Assembly (NCBI GenBank): GCA_027625915.1
Contig: JANTQA010000031.1
Coordinates: 1-64,000, forward strand
Direction of reading: 5' to 3'
From: Anaeramoeba flamelloides
Lineage: Eukaryota > Metamonada > Anaeramoebidae
Length of the DNA stretch: 64,000 nt
The notes below the pieces were generated by a model. That model did no database searches. It saw only the letters and a program-made list of their open reading frames with translations, and was not told the origin of the DNA. A program made the position numbers and the translations under genes. Positions 1 through 11,905 of the stretch are shown in pieces. The number at the start of each line of letters is the position of its first letter. The first letter of the stretch is position 1.

Positions 1-974
1 ATTGTATTAATTATATATACTTAAACCCATTAATAATAAATAAAACAAAAAGATATAGAAACTATTTTTTAAAAATAAGTGTAGTAAGTTTAGGTTAGTT
101 ATAAATAAAAACATCTAAATTTTTTTTTTATTTTTTTCATTGTAATTGTTATTGGATTTATCATTCTTCCTTTTAAATTTTTATAAAAAACAAAAACCAA
201 AAAAAAAATAAAATCAAGAAAGTAAAAAGTCTGAAAAATTAAAAAAGTCTTTCTGTTATGTTTTGTTCACAAAAAGAATTAACTTTCTCTAAAACAAGCA
301 AATTATAATTTCAAAAATTCTTTGGGGTTTAACAAATTTTGAAAAAAAAAAAAAAAAAAGAAAAAGAAACTTATTTGATCAAGATGGATGGAAATTTAAA
401 GAACAAATTGAAATTCAACAAAATTGTGAAAACAAATGAAAGAACAACTTTCTTCTCAAAAATCTCATCCTTTTTATCTCTATATAAGCTATTTCCAATA
501 ATATAGGGCATTTTTTATTTCAATAATTATTTCTTAATATTAATTCAATTAAACAAAATGTACAACAATAATATGTTTTTTAACATATCATACTTAATTT
601 CTTGTATTTTGAAGTTTTATTAATGGATTCTAAATATTTTTTTTTGAATTAAAATTATTTTGCAAAATTTTTAATTTTGAAAAAATAATAGAGTCAAATT
701 TCTCATTTCATTATTTTTTTCGAATTGTTCATTTTTTTCATTTTTACTTTGTTATTATTATTGTCCAAAATTTAACAAAGTTCAGAAGAGATGTGATAAG
801 AAATCAACCAAATATTCTTTTGATTCTAAACAATTGAGTTGACTTCGATGGTCTTTGGTGGAAAAATTGCTCAGAACAGTCGTACACTTCAATTAAAGAG
901 GTGAGATAAACAAAAAAAAAAAAAAAAAAAAGGTTTTTTTTTTTTTTTTTTCATTCAGTTTGCTTTTTTTAAAT

Positions 975-1005
<31 letters not shown>

Positions 1006-1440
1006 CAAAAAAAGTTAATGGGAAAAACAAAAGTTAATGATCAAATGAAAAACAAAAAATCTAAAGATCAAATCAAAAATATATTGAAGTATGATTTTAC
1101 ACATTATCAAAAAAAAAAAATTGAAAAAAAGATCGAACTAAAGATTGTTAAATAGACATTACTAATTTTGGATATTTTTCCAAAAATTAGGGGCAATTTT
1201 TTTTTTTTTATTTTTATTTTTTATTCTTCGAACTTTGATCAATAAACACAAATTTTAATCAAGAGTTTTATTATTATTAATGGCTTCGTTTTTTTTTTGT
1301 CTAAAGTTTTGAGTTTAATAACTGAATAAAGAATTTATTCTTATATTGATGGATATTTTTTTGCCCCACATTTTTGGATGGAGCTTATATATATATATAT
1401 ATAGATATTTATAGATATATATATTAAAATATTATTTTTG
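1..1440. other. AT-rich intergenic DNA
   Basis: No gene is supported. There are long A and T homopolymers (910-1010) and a short TA microsatellite (about 1387-1425) just beyond the stop of the neighbouring minus-strand gene. A small stretch at 840-902 has a less biased composition and is followed by GTGAG, a donor-like sequence; it could be an isolated exon but has no recognisable product. Confidence 0.6.
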
Positions 1441-4400
1441 TTAGTTTCTTATTTGATCGAATAAAAGTTTGGAATCAACAACATCAGCACCTGTTGCAAT
1501 ACTAAAATAGAAATCAGCATTATTAAAATCGCCTATTTTTTCAAAACAGATTCCCATGTAATAGTATATATAGTCTTCTTCTTCTGTGATAATGTCAATA
1601 GCTTTCTTATATTCTTTTAATGCCTTTTCATATTTTTGTTCTGTTCTAAATATATTCGCTTGGATATAATTATAACATTTGTTTTTCTCATCACATACAT
1701 TTAAAGCCATTTGAAAATCCACTTTTGCGTTTTCAAAATCCTCTAAATCTAAATATGCTTCTCCTCTTGAATTCAAATATAAAGGAAGATATGTAAGTTC
1801 CATATCTTCTGATTCTAAATATTGATTACACATTTCAATTATTTTTTCAAATTTTCTTTCTGTGAAATATATTTTTTTTAATTTAGAGTTTTCGTTTTGA
1901 ATTTGTCTCTGTTTATTATTTTTATTATATTGTATAAATTTTTGTGTCAATTTTTCATTTTCAGTATTTTTTTCTAGACTTAATTTCTGGTATACATAGT
2001 TGGCAAAATGCTGGATTATTTTGTATTCTTTTTCATCATCAATAAAATCAAAATCCAGAGCAAGGAAAAAGTTCAACGCTAATTTATAATTTCCTTTTAT
2101 TAAATTTAAATACGCTTGAATTTTTTTATAGTCATCATCGCCTTTTTCACAAAAGTTAAATGCAAAATTTAAATCAACACTAGCTTCTTCATTTTTGTTT
2201 AGCATAATTCTACTTTGTCCTCTTTTGACTATAAAGTCTATTAGAAAAAATTTATCTTTTTCCCCAACTTCTTCTTTTTCTTCTTGAATGATTTTTGTAC
2301 ATTCAGTTTCTAATTCTTCATATTTCCCCTCTAAGAACAAATTCTGCGTTTTGTTAATCAAATCCATTCCACGTGCATAATATTTTAAATCAATATTAAT
2401 GCCTTCGTCATCTGAACTTTCAATATGTTTAATTCTAGGTATCGAAAAATCACTATCAAATCCAAAATCAAATTCTTCTGTAGGCATCTTTGGGGGTAAT
2501 TTTAATTCAATTTTTTTTTCAATTTTTTTTTTAATTGTTTTTTTTTGTTTTTTTTTAGATTGTGCCAATAATTTCTGATTATCAAGTGATAGACCATTTA
2601 TATCCTCAATCTTTAAATCTTTTAAAAATAACGAAGGGATTCCTAAAATGGACACAACCCTAGGTTTCCCTCCCTTTTCTAAGGGTGTTATATCGCAGAT
2701 CTTGATTGTGTTTTCTTTGCCACCTGTTATTATTGTTTTACCGTCTGGGCTATATTTGATGCTATTTATGGCATTCTTTTGAAAAATTAAGGTTTTTATT
2801 AACTTACAAGTTGCAGTATCCCATATCATTATTGATCCTTCCATATTACTATTTGCTAATGTTTTACCATCAGGACTAAAATTTAAACATGTGACATCAT
2901 TTTTATGTTCTTTTAAAGTTGCCTTTAAGTTATAAGTTTTAGAATCCCAGATCATAAGTGTGCCATCCGAGCTACCACTTGCTATTGTTTTGCCATCTGG
3001 GCTATAATCGACACATGTTACTTCCTTTGTATGTCCTTTTAAAGTTGTTTTTATTTGATAAGTTTTAGAATCCCAGATCTTGAGTCTATAATCCATGCTT
3101 CCACTTACTAATGTTTGACCATCTGGACTAAAATTTACACATGTGACATCATTCTGATGCCCATTTAATGTTGCTGTTATTTTCTTGGATTTGAGATCCC
3201 ATATCTTGATGTCCATTGTTACATTACTGTAACTTGCTATTGTTCTTCCATCTGGGCTATATGCTGTTCCACTCATATTATGTGTTATTTGTGATTCTGT
3301 TAAATTTAATTTTAATTGTCCAGTTTTGGAATCCCAAAATTTGATTGTTCCAGAGTCATCTCCACTGACGATAGTTTTCCCATCTGGACTAAACTCTACA
3401 CCATTAAAATTGAGCCAAGTCTGCAAATCAATAGTTAATTTTAATCTCCCTGTTGTGGAATCCCAACTTTTTATTTTCCCATCCGAGCTAGAACTTGCAA
3501 TCGTTTTCCCATCTGGGCTATATGCAACACAAACTATTTGATTTATATCTTTTTTTACCAATGACTGGTTTTCATCAATGATCCATCTTTTTATTGTCTT
3601 ATCATGGCTTCCAGTGGCTATCGTCTTACCATCGGGGCTATATGCTAAGCATCTAACCCAACGCTTGTGGCCCATTAATATGTATTTTTTTTTTCTAGTT
3701 TTGGAATCCCAAATTTTTATTGTTCCATCATGGCCAAAAAGTGCTATACTTTTCCCACATGGGCTATATTTATGACCACTTATTATTAAAGTATCCAAGT
3801 TTCCTATAGTAGCTTGTAATTTTCCCAATTTGGAATCCCAGAAATCGATTGTGCCACCCATGTACCCAATTGCAATTGTTTTCCCATCAGGGCTATATTC
3901 TACACAGGTTACACATTCTTGATGATCCATGAGGGTCTTTTTTAATTCCCCAGTGAAGGGATCCCAAAGCTTGATTGTTCGATCCTTGCTTCCACTTGCA
4001 ATTGTTTTGCCATCGGGGCTGTATTGAACAGATAGCACCATGCCACGATGCCCCTTCAATGTTTTTAGTAATTCCCCCGTAAAGGGATCCCAAAGCTTGA
4101 TTGTTCGATCTTGACCTCCACTTGCAATTGTTTTGCCATCTGGGCTATATTGAAAGCAATTTACACCCCCATACCCCCTCAAGGTTTTTTTTAACTCAAA
4201 CGTTTTCGAATCCCAGAGCTTGATTGTTTGATCCTGACTTCCACTCGCCAAAGTTGCCCCATCGGGGCTATATTGCACACCGTGTATCATGAGAGTATGC
4301 CCATCTAATACCTTTTTCAAATCACCTGTTATTGAATCATAAATATTGATCTTATTGTCATCTGTTCCACATGCAATGGTGTCACCAGATTTATTGTATG

Positions 4401-7395
4401 CTATACACTCTACAAAATGGTTCAGCTTGATATTTGCACTTTCTCCAAACCTTACTCCTTTCATATTACTCTTATTTAAAATTGCATTCCTTAGGTATGT
4501 TTGCCGAAAATTTACTTGGTTCAAATCTGATCTGGTGAAATCTGTGCTGTCAAATACCCCAAATGATAAATCTGCTCTTGGAACCCTTATCCCACTCAAA
4601 TCCTTACCACTGAAACTTATATTTGCCTTGTTTAGTATAGTTATTGCATTTGCAGATTGAATTGTTTTATCCACATTTCCTCTTGACGAATAAAGATATT
4701 CCCATAATTTTTTTTCATATATTGTCCCTTTTTTTTTCATTATTAAATCAATTGAAAAGCTTAACAGCCCTTTATTATGAACAATCAGTCTTTTGTTTAT
4801 TAACAAATCATCCGTAATATCATTCATTTTTATATTTTTGTTTTCATTTTCATTTTCATTTTCATTTTCATTTTCATTTTCATTTTCATTTTCTTTTTTA
4901 TCATTTTGCTTTTTTAAAATAACCAATCCCTTTTCATTATCTTTGAAACCAAGAGATAGCATTTCCGTTTCTTCTCTCATTACATCTACAATTAAAAATT
5001 CAAAAATACTTAAATGGCGCCATGTGTACCCCTCTTCAATTTTTTTCAATAAACACCCTTTTAATAATAATTCTTTTCGATTTCCTTGCCCAAAAAACTG
5101 ATCCCAGTTTGAAACTGTTTTCCCTTGACTTTGACCAAATAAATTAAATAACTGTCCTCCACCTGCTGTTTTATAGATTACTTTTGTTGTTTCTTTATTA
5201 TACATTTCTATTGCCAATTCTTTGTAGTATCGTAATACTGTTTTTATTTGAAACTCTATTTTTTGTTCATCCATTTTTTCTTTTTGTCTCAGCAAGAGTA
5301 AATGAATATATTCTGTATATAAATCATATTTGGTTAATTTTAATCTAATTATTTTTATCTCTTTTACTTTTTCGTTTTCGTTTTCTTTTTCCTTTTCCTT
5401 TTCCTTTTCGTTTTCCTTTTCCTTTTTTTTTTCGTTTTCCTTTTCCTTTTTTTTTTCGTTTTCCTTTTCCTTTTTTTTTTTTCCCTTTTCGTTTTCGTTT
5501 TCCTTTTCCTTTTCTTTTCCATTTTCCTTTTCCTTTTCCTTTTCCTTTTTTTTTTTTGGCATTTTTTCTTGATCTTTATGTTTCTTTACAATAAATGGTA
5601 ATACTTCTGTCACGACTTTTAAGGTGTAGGGAGTTTCTATTAATTTTCTTAAACCAATTATTTTTTGGAAATATTTTTGATATTTTTCTACCGGCCAATT
5701 GTTTATTTCCTTTTTTGGCTTTATTCTAATAAATTTTTCTAAATAATTTGCAATATCTTTTTGATTGAAATCTGAGACATACCATTCATCCAGTAGCAAA
5801 TAATTATATCCATACTCATACCCCCTGTTTCCTTTTTGATTTGGTGCAAAGCAATTTTTATAATCTTTGGGTAAATCTGAATATCGACTGGTTATGATCA
5901 CAATACTTTTCTTAAAGCTTGTCAATAATTCATTTTTTTCAATTATATTTCGATGGTCATTTAATTCGTCATAACCGTCAAAGATAAATAGTATTTTCTT
6001 TCTGTTTCTGATTTCTTTTATTTCTTCCATGCTGAGATGCCATCTTTCACAGAAGATTTCTTTTACCAGGTTTTTCATTGGCTTTTGCAAGCTTATTAGA
6101 TTCACATGAACTGGGACAATTGATTCACTTTCATTTCCTTTGAGACTTTTATCTTCATATTTTTCCCATATCTTTTCATATATTATCTTTGTAAAAGTTG
6201 ATTTACCCATCCCTGATTCACCCTTCAATAAAAATACCTTTTCCTTTTCCTCTTGTAGAAACTCTTTGATTTGATCCATTAAATCAAACGAATGTTCAGA
6301 ACCTTGTGTTCTTTGACATCTTAATGGAATATACATGTTTTTAACATCTTGAAATTCTTCATTTCTTTTTAATCTTTCAAGCTCTTTTTTTTTTATCATT
6401 TGGATTTTTTCTTCTATTTCTTCTACTTTATTTTTTAGATCGATCTTATTTTCATCATTTATTTTTTTTGATTTATTTTTATTATTGTTTTTTTCAATAT
6501 GAGTTTTATTCATTGGTATCTCAAGATCGATTGATTTGTTGATTTCTATTTTTAACTTTTGTTTTGGATTTATTTGTCTTGGATCATCGTTTATCAGAGA
6601 TATTTCTTTCTTTTTTGATTTTTCAAGTTTGTTCTCAAGTGATTGTTTTAATTTGGTCTCTTGTGTGTTTTTTTTTTGACTCTTCGTATTGTCATTATTT
6701 TTAATAGATGGAAATTCAATTCCAAGTTCTAGTCTATTGTTAATTTCTAATAATAGTGGAATTATTTGTTTTTTTCTTTTTTTCGGCGTTTCTTCTTCGA
6801 TATTCTCTTTCATCTTTTTTAAATTATTTTTGACTATTTTTTTATCCACTTTAGACTCTTCATTTAGATCACTCACTTGCAATTTTTGTAATATATTCAT
6901 CAGTGTTTTATTAATCGTTTCTAAATCAGTTTTTTCTATTTCGAAAAGCAATCTTTCCAATTGTTTGATAATATTTTCCCAATATCCTCCTCCTCCTCCT
7001 CTGCCACCCTTTAGTCCATATGATCTTATTATTATTTTTTCATTTCTTTGTTTGAGCTCGACATAATGACTTTCATTTGTATATTGAGCGATATTCAATA
7101 TACCTTGGATTTTGTTTATAAATTTATTTGAATTTTTCTTGTCTTGTTTATCCATTAAAAATGCTCCCCATCCTTTGATTTTGTGTTGATAAAATTCAAC
7201 ACGGCTTTGATCTAAGGCAAATAATATTTTATTGCTATATTGGTTGCTCACATAGTTTTCATAAAGATGATTTGTAATTTCTTTATCTTTTTCTTGTTTT
7301 TTTGTTCTTTCTTTTTCTTTTTCTTTTTCTTGTTCTTGTTCTTTTTCTTTTTTATTAATGGCTATATCATTTTTCAAATTAAGATCATTTAACAT
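1441..7395 (-). CDS. NACHT / pentapeptide / 14x WD40 / TPR STAND-type ATPase (NLR-like)
   Basis: This is one uninterrupted frame of about 1,984 codons from the ATG at 7395. Residues 5-35 are Lys/Glu-rich. Residues 60-185 hold an unrecognised region with a Gly run. A Lys-rich linker follows, then a NACHT NTPase with Walker A GESGMGKST near residue 392, Walker B ILFIFDGYDEL near 470 and the sensor-like IVIITSR. A KEKEKE low-complexity insert lies near 613-678. The helical end of the NACHT module reads WRHLSIFEFLIVDVM. Pentapeptide repeats (about 919-985) precede 14 WD40 repeats (about 990-1570), enough for two seven-bladed propellers. TPR-like helices end the protein (about 1690-1984). STAND ATPases of this layout are signal sensors and scaffolds: ligand binding to the repeats switches ATP-dependent oligomerisation. 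The ligand here is unknown. The frame stays open upstream of this ATG, so a spliced 5' exon is likely. Confidence 0.93.
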   Translation of the reverse strand: MLNDLNLKNDIAINKKEKEQEQEKEKEKERTKKQEKDKEITNHLYENYVSNQYSNKILFALDQSRVEFYQHKIKGWGAFLMDKQDKKNSNKFINKIQGILNIAQYTNESHYVELKQRNEKIIIRSYGLKGGRGGGGGYWENIIKQLERLLFEIEKTDLETINKTLMNILQKLQVSDLNEESKVDKKIVKNNLKKMKENIEEETPKKRKKQIIPLLLEINNRLELGIEFPSIKNNDNTKSQKKNTQETKLKQSLENKLEKSKKKEISLINDDPRQINPKQKLKIEINKSIDLEIPMNKTHIEKNNNKNKSKKINDENKIDLKNKVEEIEEKIQMIKKKELERLKRNEEFQDVKNMYIPLRCQRTQGSEHSFDLMDQIKEFLQEEKEKVFLLKGESGMGKSTFTKIIYEKIWEKYEDKSLKGNESESIVPVHVNLISLQKPMKNLVKEIFCERWHLSMEEIKEIRNRKKILFIFDGYDELNDHRNIIEKNELLTSFKKSIVIITSRYSDLPKDYKNCFAPNQKGNRGYEYGYNYLLLDEWYVSDFNQKDIANYLEKFIRIKPKKEINNWPVEKYQKYFQKIIGLRKLIETPYTLKVVTEVLPFIVKKHKDQEKMPKKKKEKEKEKENGKEKEKENENEKGKKKKEKENEKKKEKENEKKKEKENEKEKEKEKENENEKVKEIKIIRLKLTKYDLYTEYIHLLLLRQKEKMDEQKIEFQIKTVLRYYKELAIEMYNKETTKVIYKTAGGGQLFNLFGQSQGKTVSNWDQFFGQGNRKELLLKGCLLKKIEEGYTWRHLSIFEFLIVDVMREETEMLSLGFKDNEKGLVILKKQNDKKENENENENENENENENENKNIKMNDITDDLLINKRLIVHNKGLLSFSIDLIMKKKGTIYEKKLWEYLYSSRGNVDKTIQSANAITILNKANISFSGKDLSGIRVPRADLSFGVFDSTDFTRSDLNQVNFRQTYLRNAILNKSNMKGVRFGESANIKLNHFVECIAYNKSGDTIACGTDDNKINIYDSITGDLKKVLDGHTLMIHGVQYSPDGATLASGSQDQTIKLWDSKTFELKKTLRGYGGVNCFQYSPDGKTIASGGQDRTIKLWDPFTGELLKTLKGHRGMVLSVQYSPDGKTIASGSKDRTIKLWDPFTGELKKTLMDHQECVTCVEYSPDGKTIAIGYMGGTIDFWDSKLGKLQATIGNLDTLIISGHKYSPCGKSIALFGHDGTIKIWDSKTRKKKYILMGHKRWVRCLAYSPDGKTIATGSHDKTIKRWIIDENQSLVKKDINQIVCVAYSPDGKTIASSSSDGKIKSWDSTTGRLKLTIDLQTWLNFNGVEFSPDGKTIVSGDDSGTIKFWDSKTGQLKLNLTESQITHNMSGTAYSPDGRTIASYSNVTMDIKIWDLKSKKITATLNGHQNDVTCVNFSPDGQTLVSGSMDYRLKIWDSKTYQIKTTLKGHTKEVTCVDYSPDGKTIASGSSDGTLMIWDSKTYNLKATLKEHKNDVTCLNFSPDGKTLANSNMEGSIMIWDTATCKLIKTLIFQKNAINSIKYSPDGKTIITGGKENTIKICDITPLEKGGKPRVVSILGIPSLFLKDLKIEDINGLSLDNQKLLAQSKKKQKKTIKKKIEKKIELKLPPKMPTEEFDFGFDSDFSIPRIKHIESSDDEGINIDLKYYARGMDLINKTQNLFLEGKYEELETECTKIIQEEKEEVGEKDKFFLIDFIVKRGQSRIMLNKNEEASVDLNFAFNFCEKGDDDYKKIQAYLNLIKGNYKLALNFFLALDFDFIDDEKEYKIIQHFANYVYQKLSLEKNTENEKLTQKFIQYNKNNKQRQIQNENSKLKKIYFTERKFEKIIEMCNQYLESEDMELTYLPLYLNSRGEAYLDLEDFENAKVDFQMALNVCDEKNKCYNYIQANIFRTEQKYEKALKEYKKAIDIITEEEDYIYYYMGICFEKIGDFNNADFYFSIATGADVVDSKLLFDQIRN

Positions 7396-7780
7396 CAATA
7401 AATCTTTACTGTGTTGTTCTTCTTTAATTGCTCGATATTGATCCAGGATTTGCTTCGATTGTTTCTCTATTTCTACATTTATATCTTTAATTTCAGTTGT
7501 AAATAATTTTTTATAAAAGATGAAAAAACAATAATTAGATTGCTTTCAAAAGAAACGAAAAGAAGAATGCCTACCAAATATCTTTGTTAAAAAAAAATAA
7601 AAAAATTAAAAAAGAGGAGAATTTTTCTTTTGTTGAACACTTAAAACGTGTTGTTAGATTAAACAGAATAATGAGTAAAAAATTCAAAACTAGAAAGAAA
7701 AAAAAAACTTTTTTTAAAAGCAAGTTCTTCAAAAAGGAGTTTTTTATATTTTTTCTTTAGAAATAGAACAATTCAATTAC

Positions 7781-7964
7781 CTTGTGCTTGGGTTTCACCA
7801 TTTTTAAATGTGCTACGATAAAATTTGGTTGTAGTTTTTTCACAAGCTTGAGAAGATGCGATACAGGATACAACTGAAATTTTGATGTCATGTAATTGTT
7901 CACTTTTCTGATCGTTGCATTGTTCTTTTTTTTTTTTTTTTTTGAATCTATTTGGTTTGTGCAT
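7781..7964 (-). CDS. Probable first exon of the NACHT-WD40 gene
   Basis: This minus-strand frame opens with ATG at 7964 and runs 61 codons plus one base to CAAG|GTAATT, a good donor. The large exon can be entered at AAAG|AT (exon from 7484). This gives an intron of 296 nt at 7485-7780 and adds exactly 91 codons in frame to the ATG at 7395, so the full protein would be about 2,075 residues. The encoded stretch is basic at the start (a Lys run from an A homopolymer) and then contains SVVSCIASSQACEK. I recognise no domain. Support is the phase match and the donor; the acceptor has only a weak pyrimidine tract. Confidence 0.45.
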
Positions 7965-9551
7965 TTGAACGAGGTGATGGGTATTTAAAGATTTACAAAT
8001 TTAAAAGAAAAATTAAAAAAATAATTTCTTGTTTGTTTTGGAGATTTTTACAATTACCAAAAAGTAAAGTTATTGATTGTTGGTTTTCAATTTTCTTTCG
8101 TATCAATTTAATTTTCAATAAAAAATTTTCTCTTTTCCAGATTTGGAAAAGTTGAAATGACTTTTGAAACATATTTTCATCTTAGACAGTTTTGTGGTTT
8201 GCCTATATATTACTTCTAAAACTAGAAGATATTTTACAATCAATTTCTTCAACTTTTGAATTTTACATCACAACAAAATGAAAGTTGATCGAAAATTACT
8301 ATTTAAGGGACTGGTCTTTATTTAAAGAAAATATTTTATGAATAAGTTCTGGTGTCAATACATTAATTTAAAAAGATAATATTTTTTTATATTTAGCTAT
8401 TTGATTCTTTTATTCTTTTGTGAAAATATTTTGTTTCTAATTTGTTTCTTGGTAATAAATTTCAATTTTTTTTTAAAACAAAATCACGTTAATTTTAAAT
8501 TTCACCATATATTTAGAAATATATATAAATTTTTGGGATTTATAAATGTTCACGATTTTATCATTCTCTTTTCTTAAATAAATTTTTCTCTTTTAAACAA
8601 GACTATAAATCGGAATAACGAAGATTAAAAATGTTGGAATATTAAAACTGCCATCAAAATATTCCATTATTTTAAATTTAACATTTTAACTGAAATATAA
8701 ACAATTCTTTTTATTTTCTATTCATCAGTATCTCAAAAATGGATCATTAAATATTATTTTTATAATTATAAAAATAAAATTAAGATTTTTTTAGTATTAA
8801 AATTCAATAATGAATTAAGGAGATATTGATGGATTAAAATTTCAATTTTTAAATGAAAAATAGTGTTAAAAGTTAATGATTTTTTGATTCTAATTTTTAA
8901 ATTACAAAAACACTTTTTTTGACTTAATTACTGACTATTTTGAAATTAATTAAACAAAATCACAAATTTTTGTAAAAAATTTTATAAAAATTGCAAGAAC
9001 TGACCGAAAAACTTTGTTTGAATAAAAACCAAGGAAACAACTTTTCTTGATATAAAAACAAAAACTAATAAAAAGAAAATATTCGTTAAATTATAGTTAC
9101 TTGATTATAGTTGTGAATATACGTTCATTATACAAAAACAATGAATTAAAAAATCAAGTTTTTTAAAAATTATAAATTGTTTTCTCTAAAGTTGAAAAAA
9201 AATAATGATTAATTCAGAAAGGTAAATTGATGTCTTTAAAGAAATTAATATAATAAAAATTACTATTTAGTAAAAACAATAAATATGATAAATGTGATTG
9301 TATGTGCCTTAAATAAACTTATTGGTAATTTTAGATTGATAGATTATTAAATCATAATCTAGTTATTCGATTTTTTGAACTCAAATTCGATATAGTTTTT
9401 TAAACAAACCCCAATCTTTTTGTTAAATTTCTGTTTTTCTATTTTTTTTTTTTTTCAAAACCATTTATTTATTTATAACAAAGAATATAAGAAAGAGATT
9501 TTTTCAAAAAGTTTATATTTATCAAATTTGAATTTAATAAAAATGTTTTTT
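7965..9551. other. AT-rich gene-poor interval
   Basis: No coding signal is visible. The only motif of note is TTAAGGGACTGG near 8312, which resembles the ends of the TTAA-flanked elements described further right. No partner end was found. Confidence 0.5.
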
Positions 9552-9752
9552 TACAACCAGTCTCAAATTTAAGGCACAAACTTTCAACGAAATTTAAAAT
9601 ACAAAAAATCTCAAATTAAGACATAAAATTTGGAATTTTTTTTTTTTACAAATTATTTTACAAGTATCTGGATTTTGTTCCTCAATTTGAGATTTTTTTT
9701 GTACCTTAAATTTCGTTGAAAGTTTGTGCCCTAAAAGTTGAATTGATTGTAA
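9552..9752 (+). repeat. MITE family A, copy 1 (palindromic, TA target)
   Basis: This is an imperfect palindrome of about 200 bp. Each arm carries the family's subterminal words AAGGCACAAACTTTCAACG and AAATCTCAAATTAAG, with their reverse complements in the other arm. The left tip is slightly altered relative to the consensus TACAGTCAGTT; the right tip reads TTGATTGTA. TA flanks and CAGT tips are typical of Tc1/mariner-derived MITEs. Confidence 0.85.
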
Positions 9753-11227
9753 TAAAAATATGATAGATGAATATTTTGGACATATTAAAAAAAAATTCAA
9801 TTGGGCAAAGTAAAAAAATTTTAAATTATATAAAAAAATTAAAAATAAAAAATTTAAAAGAATTTAAAATAGATATATTTTACTCAATCGAAAAAATTAA
9901 AAAACATATGTAAAAATTTAAAAAATAAATCAGTTAAAGGATTTCAAAAAATTGAAAACTTATAATATATCTATGATGAAGACTCAAATGAAAAAAAAAA
10001 TCATAAAAATTATTTTATTACGATTCAGAAAATATTTAATAATTGGTTATTTAATCCTAATAATAATAATATTGAATATATTCAAAAAAGATCAATTTTA
10101 TTTATTCATAAAAAAGGAAATGAAGGGGTAGCTTTGAATTATAGGCCAATATGAATTAACCAAAGTTTACCAAGATTATTTCTAAAATTGTTATACAAGT
10201 TAATTGAACCTTGTTGGGAATTTATTCATAAATCACTATTTGGATTTCGGAAAAAATATGATACTCAAATTGAGGTTTTAAAATTTCAAAAATACTTATA
10301 ATAAAATCAAATCTAATAATGAAAATGGAAATGATAAAACATATATTATAATGATTGATATAGCAAAATGTTTTGACTCAATCAATTTTAAAATAATATA
10401 AAAAACAATAAAAAAATTATATTAAATAAAATTAAATAAAAATTTTTATTAAAATATTATCAAGGAAAAGGACTTGTTATATTCTGAGGAGATTCATTGT
10501 TTCCCATTTTATTTGCTCTAATTTCTCATTTTCTTTTATTAAAAATTATACTATTAACAAATTATTGTCAAATGTTTACAGATGATTTAATCCTAATGAT
10601 AAAAGGAAATAAAATCCAAATAAATCAAAAATTAAATTCAATATATGAAATTATTATTCAATTTGGATTAAAACCTAATAAAGATAAAACAAGTTGTATA
10701 AAAAGATTTAAAAAAAATTCAATATTTGGGTATATATTTAGATAAAATTTCACATTTAGTATATAATTTAAAAAAATAAAAAGAGACATTTAATAGCTGA
10801 AAACAATTATTTAACAACAATTCTCTTAACAATAACTTAAAAATAAGATTATAAAAATCTTTTATATTAAGTCAATTAACATATGGATTAGAAATTTTTA
10901 ATCATGTTATAAAAACTTTAAATTACAAAAATTCTTGGGTTAACACATGTATTGCCGAAATATGTAAAATAAACAGAAACACACCAATTCTGATTTACAA
11001 AACAGAATTTAAAATTGAAAATCTGGTAATTTCAGTTAATAAAAAAAATTTCAAATTCAAAAAAAAAATAAAAAATTTATCTCTCCCTTATTTGTATAAA
11101 CGAATAAATTTTAATCAACGAATAAACCATAAAATCAATTGGAATTCAAAAGATTTAATTCAATTGATAGAAGAATTTTACAAATATACATATAATGAAT
11201 TATTGAATTCCAAGAGCTGGAAAGTCT

Positions 11228-11580
11228 TTAGGTTTTTTTTTAATTTGAGAAATAAAAATAAAATTTTTGAAATTTTCAGTATTTTTCAAAATTTTAAAAA
11301 ATCGCTGTTAGGTTTTCTTGAGTTTTCTGTTTATTTGTGAAGTGTTCTGGGTTTTTTTACTTTTTGAAATAAACAGAAAATTTTAATAAATTTCGGTTTA
11401 TAAGAAAAAGTAAATAAAAAACCTAACGAAAATCTATTGATTTTCTAAATAAATAGAAAACATCAAAAAAACCACGGTTGGGTTTTCCATAATTTAAAAG
11501 AATTGAGTTAAATCTTTGAATTTACTCTATTCTTTTCAATTCTGGAAAACCTAGGCACTTGGTGGTACTTGGTGACACTC
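11228..11580. repeat. Hairpin element family E, copy 1 (inside the LINE)
   Basis: Two kinds of palindrome occur together. One has arms based on AGGTTTTTTTTAATTTGAG with AAATAAACAGAAAATT. The other (about 11487-11556) has arms GGTTTTCC..AATTGAGT and its complement. The unit ends TAGGCACTTGGTGGTACTTG. It interrupts the LINE frame after NSKSWKV, a site that is continuous in the LINE copy at 44.3 kb. Confidence 0.7.
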
Positions 11581-11905
11581 CATAGAAATATTTCAAAATA
11601 ATAATATATCAAAACTCTTTATTTAAAACTCAAAAATATTTAAGTTATCCCTCAAGCTTAACAATCCTAAAATTCAGAACATTTACTAACTGCTTAAACA
11701 GATACTATTATTAATAAATAAAATTTCAAATAAATTTTGTCCTTTATGTTTAAAGTATGAAAATAAGGGAATATAGAAAATATTGATCATTTTTTATTGG
11801 TATGTTCTTCTTATGAAAAAAATAGATTAATTTTTCAAAATAAATTTTAAGAAATAAATCTTAATGAATTGATTTTAAACTGTAATAGTTTGAAATTATT
11901 TTCAT

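Noticed and set aside
849-905. An 18-codon frame followed by GTGAG as a first exon
   Set aside because: Too short, with no partner exon or recognisable motif; retained only as a remark.
3326-7066. Plus-strand frames rich in Phe/Ser/Leu opposite the NLR-like gene
   Set aside because: They are antisense shadows of WD40 and Lys/Glu coding repeats (for example FSFSFS opposite KEKEKE).
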